A DNA stretch of 20,313 bases from JBEBSD01 sp040394475 (GTDB lineage Bacteria; Bacteroidota; Bacteroidia; Cytophagales; Spirosomataceae). Positions 1-8,191 of the stretch are shown here, piece after piece. How positions within the stretch are numbered: the first letter of the stretch is position 1; every line of letters begins with the position of its first letter. Location of the stretch: positions 1-20,313 of the forward strand of contig JBEBSD010000098.1 of the NCBI GenBank assembly GCA_040394475.1, in the 5' to 3' direction. A model generated the notes under the pieces. That model was not told the origin of the DNA and searched no databases. It saw only the letters and a program-made list of their open reading frames with translations. The position numbers and the translations under genes are program-made.

Positions 1-467
1 GATCGAGGGGTAACGAGCCTTAAGTTTACAGAATTTCCTTCAATAATTCAAAATTCAGACAAATGAATTGATTGAACGGTAAGCAAGGAAGAGCATTCCG
101 CTACCTTGAGAAAAACGAGCATTGATTTTGATGGCGTAGTTGCATCGCATATTGGCTCTATATCCCCCGTTTTCCGGCTGATCCCCAAAATGGTCTGTGG
201 GACACAGACCATGGATATAAAAATAGTCTACCGCATGACAGTAGACTATTTCGCGTAAACCCTCCTCTATCTGTGATTGTAGTATTATTCTCAAAAGAGA
301 ATAAGCTTCACATACTATAAAATTACACAAATTACATACCATTCAAAAGACCACTTCCGAAATAAACACAACCTGCACTGGATCAACGCTTTAAGATTAT
401 AACCTCTTGTCTGTTGTGGTATTTTAGGAAACCTATTCCACAGTTATTTTCCACTATAAGCCGCAGT
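1..467. other. intergenic stretch without a convincing gene
   Basis: No open frame here looks like a real protein. A 95-codon minus-strand frame at 55-342 runs straight through two perfect hairpins and resembles no family I know. The stretch holds the double-hairpin element at 190-251, annotated separately, and otherwise A/T-rich sequence. It lies downstream of the acetyltransferase gene on the minus strand. I see no tRNA or terminator with a clear T-tract. Confidence 0.6.
190..251. repeat. REP/BIME-like double hairpin, copy 1
   Basis: Two perfect inverted repeats lie 8 bp apart. The first pairs ATGGTCTGTG (190-199) with CACAGACCAT (203-212) around a 3-nt loop. The second pairs AAATAGTCTAC (221-231) with GTAGACTATTT (241-251) around a 9-nt loop. 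The first hairpin recurs at 11011-11034 with the same flanking bases on both sides and one extra loop base, again beside a second hairpin. Two intergenic copies with paired hairpins resemble REP/BIME elements spread by RAYT (TnpA-REP) transposases. No such transposase lies in the window. Confidence 0.6.
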
Positions 468-926
468 TTACCACAATCTCGCCGGGCGTGTCATTTGAAT
501 GTGCTCAATGCCGGCATCCATGTAAACCGCGCTGGTTTGTTCAAACCCGAATACCTCATAAAATGCTTTCAAATGCCTTTGCGCTCCGAGCCGGACCGGT
601 ACAGCCCCGTATAGGCGCAGCACTTCCTTCAGGGACTGTTCCATTAATAACGTGCCCACTCCCTGCCTTCTGCCCGCGGCGGCAATGACGACCCTTCCGA
701 TTGCCGCATCCGGAAAGGTAACACCCGCAGGTACCAACCGGGTATAAGCCACGAGATCCGTACCGGTCAACCCCATGAGGTGATGACAGTACTGGTCGTT
801 ATTATCCATATCGAGGTAATGGCAATGTTGCTCCACTACAAATACCTCACTCCGCAGCCGCAATATCCGATATAATTCATCGGTTGTCAGCTGGTCAAAT
901 GGCTTTATCTGCCAGGTAAGTTCCAT
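468..926 (-). CDS. elaA: ElaA-family GNAT N-acetyltransferase
   Basis: A 152-residue GNAT acyltransferase of the ElaA type, predicted to move an acetyl group from acetyl-CoA to an amine; the substrate is unknown for the family. The N-terminal block with EVFVVEQHCHYLDMDNND (about residues 27-44) is the ElaA signature. The acetyl-CoA loop RRQGVGTLLM follows IGRVVIAAAG near residues 86-95, and AFYEVFGFEQ is the usual motif B helix. Length matches E. coli ElaA. It starts at ATG 924-926, just after the aminotransferase terminator on the same strand, so it either has its own weak promoter or relies on readthrough. Soluble and probably cytoplasmic. Confidence 0.88.
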   Translation of the reverse strand: MELTWQIKPFDQLTTDELYRILRLRSEVFVVEQHCHYLDMDNNDQYCHHLMGLTGTDLVAYTRLVPAGVTFPDAAIGRVVIAAAGRRQGVGTLLMEQSLKEVLRLYGAVPVRLGAQRHLKAFYEVFGFEQTSAVYMDAGIEHIQMTRPARLW

Positions 927-943
927 TGATATGACTGTTTTCT

Positions 944-983
944 ATAAAAAAAGGGCTGCCCACCGTCGGTAAGCAGCCCTTTC
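944..983 (-). terminator. rho-independent terminator of the aminotransferase gene
   Basis: On the minus strand a 10-bp stem pairs 973-982 with 950-959 around a 13-nt loop, and is followed by a run of T (A-run at 945-952 on the plus strand). It begins 15 bp past the aminotransferase stop codon, where an intrinsic terminator is expected. It separates that gene from the downstream acetyltransferase. Confidence 0.85.
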
Positions 984-997
984 TTCCCGCCAGCTGC

Positions 998-2215
998 TTA
1001 CTTCAGCGTCGCCACTGCCGTTTTGATACGCTGCACGGCTTCCGCCAATACTTCGTCGGCAGCGGCCGTCGAAATACGGATACAATCCGGGGCACCGAAG
1101 CCTGATCCCGCAACGGTAGAGACATACACACTATTCAACAGCCACCCCGAAAAATCGTCGGAGTTCCGAATGGTAACCTTCCCATCCGATTTTCCAAAAT
1201 AATAACTGACATCCGGAAACGCGTAAAAGGCTCCCTGCGGGACGTTTACCTTGAAACCCGGAATCTCCTGCAACAGTCCCACCACCAAGTCCCTGCGGCG
1301 TGCATAAGCTGCCGTCATGGCTTTAGAGGCATCAAGCGGACCGTTAAAAGCTGCTACTGCCGCTTTCTGGGCAATCGAATTGGTTCCCGACGTTACCTGT
1401 CCCTGCAGCTTCTCTACCCCATCGGCAATCCACTTAGCAGCAGCAATAAACCCGATCCGCCAGCCGGTCATGGCATAACCTTTCGCAACCCCGTTGACCG
1501 TGATCACGCGGTCTTTCAGCTCCGGAACGGATCCCAGGCTGAAATGCCCTTCCTCTGTAAAATTAATGTATTCGTAAATTTCGTCTGCCAACACATAAAT
1601 CCCTTCATGCCTGGCCAGTACAGCCCCAATCGCTTCCAGCTCAGCGCGGCTGTAGACAGACCCTGTCGGGTTGTTGGGAGAAGCATACATCACCACCTTG
1701 GTACGGGGAGTTATGGCAGCCTCAAACTGTTCCGGCGTAACCTTGAAATCATTTTCGAACGCTCCTTCGATAATCACCGACGTTCCTTCCGCCAGTTTCA
1801 CCATTTCCGAATAGCTCACCCAATAAGGCGCAAAAATAATCACCTCATCTCCCGGGTTCACCAGCACCTGAATCGCGTTGGCAAGGGAATGCTTTGCGCC
1901 GGTAGACACTACGATATTCTCAGGTTTCCATTCTATCTGGTTATCGCGTTTCAATTTATCGGCGATCGCTTTCCTCAGATCAGGGTACCCGGCAACCGGA
2001 GAGTAGCCATGAAAGCCGTCATCAATCGCCTTCTTGGCGGCTTCGCAAATATGAGCGGGGGTTTTGAAATCAGGCTCACCCACACTTAAGCTGATCACTT
2101 TATGGCCTTCAGCCGCCAACTCCCGGGCTTTTTTAGTCATGGCCAACGTCGAAGATTCTTCAAGGGCATTGATACGATCGGCCAACAATCGTACGGATTC
2201 TGCTGCTACTGACAT
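998..2215 (-). CDS. PLP-dependent class I aminotransferase (aspartate aminotransferase type)
   Basis: A 405-residue fold-type I aminotransferase, close to subgroup Ibeta aspartate aminotransferases (often named aspC, aspB or aatA). It probably exchanges the amino group between aspartate and 2-oxoglutarate in the cytoplasm. Visible marks are the N-terminal SVGEPDFKTP, the PLP-contact SPNNPTG, ADEIYEY, the Schiff-base lysine K245 in VAKGYAMTGWRIG, and a C-terminal CIRISTA arginine for the substrate carboxylate. The residue before the lysine block is Ala where many members have Ser. Length is normal. It is monocistronic in appearance, with a -7-like motif 47 nt upstream and a terminator downstream. 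Exact amino-donor specificity cannot be told. Confidence 0.93.
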   Translation of the reverse strand: MSVAAESVRLLADRINALEESSTLAMTKKARELAAEGHKVISLSVGEPDFKTPAHICEAAKKAIDDGFHGYSPVAGYPDLRKAIADKLKRDNQIEWKPENIVVSTGAKHSLANAIQVLVNPGDEVIIFAPYWVSYSEMVKLAEGTSVIIEGAFENDFKVTPEQFEAAITPRTKVVMYASPNNPTGSVYSRAELEAIGAVLARHEGIYVLADEIYEYINFTEEGHFSLGSVPELKDRVITVNGVAKGYAMTGWRIGFIAAAKWIADGVEKLQGQVTSGTNSIAQKAAVAAFNGPLDASKAMTAAYARRRDLVVGLLQEIPGFKVNVPQGAFYAFPDVSYYFGKSDGKVTIRNSDDFSGWLLNSVYVSTVAGSGFGAPDCIRISTAAADEVLAEAVQRIKTAVATLK

Positions 2216-2261
2216 TACGTGCTTTTATTTGGTTCTGAAACTCAATTCTATAGAAATCGCG

Positions 2262-2269
2262 CAAAGTTA
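2262..2269 (-). promoter_or_regulatory. Bacteroidota -7 promoter motif for the aminotransferase
   Basis: The minus strand reads TAACTTTG, an exact match to the Bacteroidota primary-sigma -7 consensus TAnnTTTG, 47 nt before the aminotransferase ATG. No good TTTG -33 element lies 19-22 nt upstream, so the call rests on the -7 motif and its position. Confidence 0.5.
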
Positions 2270-2368
2270 CGTCATTTTCCTGAAGTAATATCCGGGGAGA
2301 TCAAAAGACTTTACCGGATTTGCGATTCCCCGTTCCGGCCCGCTTCCCGCGTTTCAGGCCTTCCCGCA

Positions 2369-4852
2369 CTAATTCCCCTGCATTTCCTGATACAATTTCA
2401 AAAGGTCGGGATGTTGCTCCTGCTCCCGGATCGTACGCAGCGTTTCCGGCACACCGGGATGACCCGAAAGCCAGTCCAGCAGCTGGTAGGCCCCGAAGCG
2501 GACCAGGTAACCGGTATGCTCCCGCGCCAGTTGCTCGATATACGGAAGGCTGCTCCGCTGCACATCGGCTCCCGAGCGGATGAGGTACTTGCCGAACACC
2601 TGCATCAGATAGTATTTCCCGGAATCGTTTAAAAGCGTCAGCTTAGTCCGGAACCACTCCAGGTACTCCGGTTCGGGAAAATCTCCGTAATAGTTTCCAA
2701 TCGCTACCAGCACCGCGGGGTTTTGATGCCCGTCAAACCGTTCGATCAGCTGACGGGCATCAGCCGGCCGCAACGAAAGACAGGCGTCAAGCGCAGCAGT
2801 GACCACGGCATAGGAACTGTCGTTTAACGCCGACCTGAAAAGTGATTCATACTGCCCGTCTTTCTCACGACTGAGGGCGACGACAGCCTCCGCCCGCACC
2901 AGTGCACTGGAATCGGACACAGCCAGCGCTGCTATCAGCCCTGCCTTCTGACGGCCCGCGGCGGTATTCCCGTACAAGGCGACGGCCTGTTGGCGGATCC
3001 TCCAGAACGGGTCGCTTAATGCCTTTTCGAATGCTTCCCGGACATCCTCGCTGTCCAACTCGCTTTCCAGGGCCGTCATGGCCTCCAGTTTGGCCAGGGC
3101 GCTTGTGGCCTGCCGCCACTGAAAGAGCAGTTCCCGGGTCGATTTCGGATGATGGATCACCGCGGGCAGCCGGTGCTCCGGGTCAAAATAGACCAGGTCC
3201 GGTTTTTCAGCTGCTGCAAATTCGAATACTTGGTCCGGCTGATCAATTACAAGCAGCTGCTGCGTCTTTGTTCCTCCCTGCCAGCTGTCGAGCTTAACAG
3301 GGAGCCGGTACACCTTTTCCTGCTTTTGCCGCACCCGGATGACTACCTTCTTCCCGGCTTCCTGATATTCATGACTCACGTCCAGCTCCGGGTGCCCCGG
3401 CCGGAAAAACCATTGCTCAAAAAACCAGTTCAGGTCCTCTCCCGTCACCTCTTCAAATGCCAGCCGCAAATCGGCAATTTCTGTGGTGCCAAAACGATGC
3501 TTGCGGAGGTACAGCCGAAGCGCCTCAAAAAAAGCCTCGTCGCCTACCTGTTTCCGCAGCATGTGCAAAATACGTCCCCCTTTCGCATACGAGTGGCTGT
3601 CGAACATATCGTCGGCCCGGTGGTAAAAGGACCGGATCATGGGTACCTTTTTCTCCTCGGATTCTGTAAGGTATCGCTGCCATTCTATAGCGCCTGACCA
3701 GTCGGCATCTTCCCTGCCGTACCTGTGTTCATACCATAAATATTCCGAATAGTTGGCAAACGACTCGTTCAGAGGCAATTGGCCCCAGGCTTCACAGGTC
3801 ACCAGGTTGCCGAACCAATGGTGCGCCAGCTCGTGTGCAATTACACCGTCCGAATTACCATCCAGTAACGCCCGGTGATCCATCAGGACCCCTTCTTCAT
3901 GGACAGTGGCCGTGGTATTTTCCATGGCTCCCGAGACAAAATCCCGTACGGCGATCTGGGCATATTTCTCCCAGGGATAGGGCATCCCGAAACATTCCGT
4001 GAAAAACCGGAGCATCTCCGGGGTCCGTCCGAAAATGGCCCTGGCATAGGGCTTATAGGCCGGCTCGACATAGTAGCTCAGCTCTAACCCGCCGGGCAGG
4101 GTATCTCTTACTACTGCAAAATGCCCGACCGCCACCATGGCCAGGTACGGGGCGTGCGGCAGCGTTTGTTTCCAGTGGTCTGTACGCGTTCCGTCGTCGT
4201 GCTGTCGGCTGGCGGTCAGCAACCCATTGGACAGCGTCTGATACGTCGTATCGACTGTCAGGTAAAAATCCTGTGTAAATTTTTCATTGGGGGCGTCAAT
4301 GGTGGGAAACCAGGTCGAGTTGCCGTCGGTTTCCCCCTGGGTCCAGATCTGACGGGGCTTATTGACTTCCCCTCCGTCGGCGTTGATAAAAAAAAGTCCC
4401 TTTTCCGGCGGGTGCTCTTCACCGGGCAGCCGGGTCAGCTCACTGGGTTTAGCGATGTATTCAATCCCGATAGCCAATGTATCCTTCCGGGTATATTCCT
4501 TTCCCAGCGCAATAGTCAGCTGCCGTTGGTTATAGGTGTAGGGTAACTTCCGGTGTACTTCCCGCTTCCCTTCCCTATCCTGTTCCACCTGGTAAACCGC
4601 GTGTATATCAAAGCCTTTAGCATCTATAACAGCCGTGGTCCGGGGATAGAAATACGGTCGTATCCAGAGTACGGCCTTCCCGGAAACGCGCTCATTTTCC
4701 CAGTCAAACCGCACGTGAAGCTCGGTATGGGTTAGATCCATGGTCCGCGTTACTGACGGGCGGTACGGGCCGCGGGTCGTATCGGCTGATGCTGCAAACA
4801 CCGTATTGGAAAGGCCAAACGTGATGGCCCCCCAGAAAAAAAGTTTACTCAT
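2369..4852 (-). CDS. secreted M1-family zinc aminopeptidase with C-terminal HEAT-like repeats
   Basis: An 827-residue gluzincin of peptidase family M1 that should remove N-terminal residues from peptides outside the cytoplasm. I chose ATG 4850-4852 because it gives a clean signal peptide (MSKLFFWGAITFGL, then VFAAS) and overlaps the upstream stop codon by 8 bp; a TTG three codons earlier is the alternative. The exopeptidase motif GAMEN is at 308-312. The zinc site HELAH is at 340-344, with E363 exactly 18 residues beyond. The M1 catalytic domain runs to about 470. From about 570 the protein has alpha-helical repeats of HEAT type, rich in short Ala/Leu helices. It is last in a likely rbfA - permease - M1 operon, with translational coupling to the permease. 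Confidence 0.93.
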   Translation of the reverse strand: MSKLFFWGAITFGLSNTVFAASADTTRGPYRPSVTRTMDLTHTELHVRFDWENERVSGKAVLWIRPYFYPRTTAVIDAKGFDIHAVYQVEQDREGKREVHRKLPYTYNQRQLTIALGKEYTRKDTLAIGIEYIAKPSELTRLPGEEHPPEKGLFFINADGGEVNKPRQIWTQGETDGNSTWFPTIDAPNEKFTQDFYLTVDTTYQTLSNGLLTASRQHDDGTRTDHWKQTLPHAPYLAMVAVGHFAVVRDTLPGGLELSYYVEPAYKPYARAIFGRTPEMLRFFTECFGMPYPWEKYAQIAVRDFVSGAMENTTATVHEEGVLMDHRALLDGNSDGVIAHELAHHWFGNLVTCEAWGQLPLNESFANYSEYLWYEHRYGREDADWSGAIEWQRYLTESEEKKVPMIRSFYHRADDMFDSHSYAKGGRILHMLRKQVGDEAFFEALRLYLRKHRFGTTEIADLRLAFEEVTGEDLNWFFEQWFFRPGHPELDVSHEYQEAGKKVVIRVRQKQEKVYRLPVKLDSWQGGTKTQQLLVIDQPDQVFEFAAAEKPDLVYFDPEHRLPAVIHHPKSTRELLFQWRQATSALAKLEAMTALESELDSEDVREAFEKALSDPFWRIRQQAVALYGNTAAGRQKAGLIAALAVSDSSALVRAEAVVALSREKDGQYESLFRSALNDSSYAVVTAALDACLSLRPADARQLIERFDGHQNPAVLVAIGNYYGDFPEPEYLEWFRTKLTLLNDSGKYYLMQVFGKYLIRSGADVQRSSLPYIEQLAREHTGYLVRFGAYQLLDWLSGHPGVPETLRTIREQEQHPDLLKLYQEMQGN

Positions 4853-6074
4853 GACTGGCAAAAAGCGATCCTCTGGCAGCCCGGTAGGCCGGCGAAAAAG
4901 AGACTACCAGGGTAATCAGTACAATAATTACTCCCGTCAACACAACATCTCCTGCTTGCAGCTGAACCGGATAGGCGTCTACCAGGGCGGTCTTCATCCC
5001 CATCGACACCAGGCCGTAGGTTTCCTGGATCCAGCAGATAGCGACTCCAAAAAACAATCCGAGCAGCGCCCCGGTGAAAGCAACGATCGTCCCGACGGCC
5101 ACAAAGATCGAGCGTATCATGCGCCGTTGAGCGCCCAAGGCAAAAAAGATAGCCGTATCGCTCTTTTTTTCAATGGCCAGCATGCTCAGGGAGAAGAAAA
5201 TATTAATAGAAGCTACCAGGATAATCAGTCCCAGGGTCACGGTTACAAATAATTTCTCCACCCGGATTGCCCGCAGAAGGTCAGCGTTCTGTTCATCCCG
5301 GTCCAACACCCGGAAGTTCTCCCCAAGTCGCCGCTTCAGCGTCCGGCTAACCGTCCGGGCATCATAACCCGGCTTTACCTGAATTTCCAGTGCGGACCGC
5401 TCCTGCTCCAACCCCATCAGCTGCTGCGTCACTTCCAGCGGTACAATGACGAAATCATCATACCGGCTTTCAATATAAAAGGTACCGCCGGGCTGCACCG
5501 CCACCTGGTTGAAGGCTTCGGAACTGGCAAAGTTCAAGGTTCGCCGGTCGGTTCTCGGGTACCACAATTCAAACGGAATAAAGTTGTCCCGCAGCGACAC
5601 CATCAGTGCGTTCCGTACCCCTTCGGCAATCAGCGCATACCGGGTCCCCCCCGGGCCTTTCATTTTCAGCGAACCGTCTATAAGTGCCGTATCCAGCTGT
5701 CCCCGTTGTTCGAACGTACTGTCGACCCCCTTTAACCGTACGATCATCTGCTGGTCGTCATACGAAACCAGGGCATTATCCTCGATTACCTGGGTGGTAA
5801 ACTGCACGCCATCAGTCGCCCTCACCAGCGCCAGCAGGGAGTCGGTCACCACGAATTTCCTGCCCTTTTCAGGGACTACCCGGACATCGGCGTCAAATGT
5901 CTTGAAAATCTGGCGGTTCAGCTCTTCCATGCCGTTGAATACCGACAGCACCACCACCATAGCCATCGTCCCCACCCCTACTCCCACCATAGCGATCAGT
6001 GCGACCACACTGATAAAACTTCTTTTCCGGTAAGAGAGAAAATACCGCAGCGCGATCTTAAACGGAAGGTTCAT
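4845..6074 (-). CDS. LolC/LolE-type FtsX-domain ABC transporter permease
   Basis: A 409-residue inner-membrane permease of the FtsX/MacB type 4-TM family, closest in layout to LolC/LolE, which extract lipoproteins from the inner membrane for sorting to the outer membrane. It opens with NLPFKIALRYFLSYRKRSF, then TM1 (about 21-45) and VLSVFNGMEE, a typical LolC/E junction. A periplasmic MacB_PCD-like domain spans about 50-265. Then come TM2 (LFVTVTLGLIILVASINIFF), the cytoplasmic loop IEKKSDTAIFFALGAQ typical of the family, TM3 and TM4, ending in a short tail. No ATPase subunit is adjacent, so a LolD partner must be elsewhere. It starts 20 nt after rbfA and overlaps the M1 peptidase gene by 8 bp. 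Confidence 0.88.
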   Translation of the reverse strand: MNLPFKIALRYFLSYRKRSFISVVALIAMVGVGVGTMAMVVVLSVFNGMEELNRQIFKTFDADVRVVPEKGRKFVVTDSLLALVRATDGVQFTTQVIEDNALVSYDDQQMIVRLKGVDSTFEQRGQLDTALIDGSLKMKGPGGTRYALIAEGVRNALMVSLRDNFIPFELWYPRTDRRTLNFASSEAFNQVAVQPGGTFYIESRYDDFVIVPLEVTQQLMGLEQERSALEIQVKPGYDARTVSRTLKRRLGENFRVLDRDEQNADLLRAIRVEKLFVTVTLGLIILVASINIFFSLSMLAIEKKSDTAIFFALGAQRRMIRSIFVAVGTIVAFTGALLGLFFGVAICWIQETYGLVSMGMKTALVDAYPVQLQAGDVVLTGVIIVLITLVVSFSPAYRAARGSLFASHE

Positions 6075-6094
6075 GCCAGTGATTTTGAAGCATA

Positions 6095-6484
6095 CTAGCT
6101 TTTATAATCCCCCTCTGTACCATCTTCCCGGGGTTCAGGTATATCCAGTCCGGAAAAGAGGGCATCCATTTTTGCCGCGTATTCCGCCGTGTCGTCCAGA
6201 TAAAACTGCAGGTTTGGCACGATGCGCAACTGATGCCGTACCCGTTCCCCGAGTTTCTGCCGGATCAGTTTTACATACTCGGTCACATTATCCAGAACCA
6301 GTTGTTTTTTTTCTTCCGGCAGCACGCTCAGATAGGCCCTGGCAATGCTGAGGTCCTGGGTCACCCGCACCGTCGTAATGGTTACGAAGGCTCCGTCCAA
6401 CAAATGTTTTGCCTCTTTCTGAAAAATATCTCCCAGATCCTTCTGGATTTGCCGTGCTACCTTTTGCTGTCTTTTCGATTCCAT
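6095..6484 (-). CDS. rbfA: ribosome-binding factor A
   Basis: A 129-residue RbfA, a KH-like 30S maturation factor that acts on the 5' end of 16S rRNA and helps cold adaptation. The ATG at 6482-6484 is chosen because ESKRQQKVARQIQKDLGDI is the canonical N terminus; the frame stays open 33 codons further but that extension looks unlike RbfA. The ITTVRVTQDLSIARAYLSV block is the conserved beta-strand/helix core, followed by the KLGERVRHQLRIVPNLQFYLDD-type region in which the AxG bend and the PxL(x)F strand of the family are recognisable. It is the first gene of a tight minus-strand group with the FtsX-type permease and M1 peptidase. Confidence 0.93.
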   Translation of the reverse strand: MESKRQQKVARQIQKDLGDIFQKEAKHLLDGAFVTITTVRVTQDLSIARAYLSVLPEEKKQLVLDNVTEYVKLIRQKLGERVRHQLRIVPNLQFYLDDTAEYAAKMDALFSGLDIPEPREDGTEGDYKS

Positions 6485-6587
6485 GTATACTTCTTTAACG
6501 TATTGTTCTCCGGTAAACGCCGGCAGCCCTGTTTGTGCTGCCTGATAAACGCCCGTTAAAACAATATATGCAAATATCCGCACTTAT

Positions 6588-6620
6588 TTTGTTTTTGTCA
6601 GGTACGCCACTGTAATTTCG
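6588..6620 (+). promoter_or_regulatory. candidate promoter of the membrane-protein gene
   Basis: A TTTG (6588-6591) is followed after 21 nt by TAATTTCG (6613-6620), a 7/8 match to TAnnTTTG. This lies 33 nt before the TTG start at 6654. Spacing suits the Bacteroidota -33/-7 pattern. One mismatch in the -7 and a T/A-rich background make it only a candidate. Confidence 0.35.
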
Positions 6621-6653
6621 TAAAACTTATACGGTTATTAAACACTCATTATT

Positions 6654-8099
6654 TTGTTAAGCTTTTTCAAGAGGAATTCCACGCTTCAGATCTGCTGTCT
6701 GGTGCTGTTCTTCCTGTCCTTGCGTATTCCTTTGCTAATTTCCGGGACTCCGTTACTGATTCCCGAACTCAACTGGATGCTGTGCGGGGAACAAATGCGA
6801 AAAGGCTTTATGCTGTACCGTGACATCTGGGAAAACATCAGCCCGCTGGCCGGGCTGGTTTACTGGGGGATTGACTCTCTGTTCGGACGCTCACAGCTGG
6901 CCTATCAGCTACTGGCCGTCCTTATTTCCCTGTTCCAGGTGCTGTATTTTAACTACAGCTGTAATATCCGCGATATTTTCCCCGAAAAAACCCTTATCCC
7001 GGGCCTGATTTACGCGTTGTTGCTGAATATCTCTTTCGACATGGCCACGCTGTCGCCCATGCTGATGGCCACGACCTTTCTTCTCCTGGCGATCGGGACC
7101 ATTACGCGGATGATTTCGAAACCCGATATGACGGACGAAGTGTTTGAAGCAGGATTATATATCGGCATCGCTACCCTTTTTTACCTGCCCGCTTCTCTTT
7201 TCTACGGCTGGGCATTTTTGTCGTTGCTGCTTTACACGGGCGCGACGTTCCGGCATCATTTACTGGGATTCTTCGGTTCCTGCTTTCCTTTGCTAATGGT
7301 TGCCCTCATCTTCTTTTTGAACAATGCCCTGGAAAGCCTGAACCGCAACCTTCTGACGACCACTTTCCAGGCCGGGTCGCTCAGTACGGCTGCCCTGTTT
7401 CCCTTTTTAAAGTATATGCTGATTCCACTGAGCTTGGGGGCGGCAGGTTTTTACAAGCTGTTTTTCTATACCCGCTTTACGCATTTCCAAACGCGTGTTC
7501 AGCAGATAATGACGATGTGGTTTATTCTGGCGGCCTTTACCATTCCGTTGATGGACGACTTTTCGCCTATGTATTTCCTGATTTCCCTTCCCGCTATCGC
7601 TTATTTCGTATCCTGGTATTTTATGAGTTTCCGAAAAAAAATAGCCGGTGAACTCATCTTCCTGGGCTATCTCTTCTATACCTTATTCTTTTTCTATCAG
7701 GAAGTATACCGGCTCGTGCCCGGGTCAACGATGGGACAACTGGATCATCTGCTCGCCAAACCTGCCTTATTGCCGGCAGAAATTACGGGAAAGAAGATCC
7801 TGGTATTGGGAGAAGACGAGGGGGAATATATCAATAATTATGCAGCGACACCTTACCTGAACTGGAGCTTGTCGGTATATGACTTCAGAAGCCTGGATAA
7901 TTTTGACAGCGTCATTCACGTGTACAATAACTTTCGCAAGGACCCTCCCGAATACATTATCGACAAGGAGAACATCATGCCGAAGTTGTTTGAACGGATC
8001 CCCCAACTGCAGGAGCATTACCAGCCAACGCCCTGGAAATCTATTTACAGGCAAAACAGTCAGCTTCCCTTTACAGAGCTGCACCCGGCGGAATTGTAG
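6654..8099 (+). CDS. multipass membrane protein, GT-C glycosyltransferase-like
   Basis: A 481-residue integral membrane protein with about ten to eleven hydrophobic segments up to residue 350, then a soluble C-terminal part of about 120 residues (KILVLGEDEGEYINNYAATP onward). The first loop, PELNWMLCGEQMRKGFMLYRD, followed by IWENISPLAGLVYWGID, resembles the first outer loop of polyprenyl-phosphate-dependent GT-C/GT39-type transferases, in which an acidic residue is catalytic. A transferase role is inference. Translation appears to start at TTG 6654: the frame opens only at 6642 and the first in-frame ATG (about codon 42) would remove the first membrane helix and part of the conserved loop. 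The outer-membrane barrel gene follows 92 nt downstream and may be cotranscribed. Confidence 0.75.
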   Translation: MLSFFKRNSTLQICCLVLFFLSLRIPLLISGTPLLIPELNWMLCGEQMRKGFMLYRDIWENISPLAGLVYWGIDSLFGRSQLAYQLLAVLISLFQVLYFNYSCNIRDIFPEKTLIPGLIYALLLNISFDMATLSPMLMATTFLLLAIGTITRMISKPDMTDEVFEAGLYIGIATLFYLPASLFYGWAFLSLLLYTGATFRHHLLGFFGSCFPLLMVALIFFLNNALESLNRNLLTTTFQAGSLSTAALFPFLKYMLIPLSLGAAGFYKLFFYTRFTHFQTRVQQIMTMWFILAAFTIPLMDDFSPMYFLISLPAIAYFVSWYFMSFRKKIAGELIFLGYLFYTLFFFYQEVYRLVPGSTMGQLDHLLAKPALLPAEITGKKILVLGEDEGEYINNYAATPYLNWSLSVYDFRSLDNFDSVIHVYNNFRKDPPEYIIDKENIMPKLFERIPQLQEHYQPTPWKSIYRQNSQLPFTELHPAEL

Positions 8100-8191
8100 G
8101 GATGCTCTCCTTAAAAATCAGCCCGCAGACAAAATTTATCCGGATTCCACGTTACATTTATGCATTCTTATTGACCGGTTAACTGCTGATC

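Noticed and set aside
55..342. 95-aa minus-strand protein
   Set aside because: It runs across two perfect hairpins of a repeat element, has no recognisable domain and an unusual composition.
2290..2319. inverted repeat ATCCGG/CCGGAT as terminator of the M1 gene
   Set aside because: The stem is only 6 bp with an 18-nt loop, and no T-run follows on the minus strand.
6485..6583. 33-codon N-terminal extension of RbfA
   Set aside because: Family members start at the ATG 6484 equivalent; the extension covers the likely promoter and leader.
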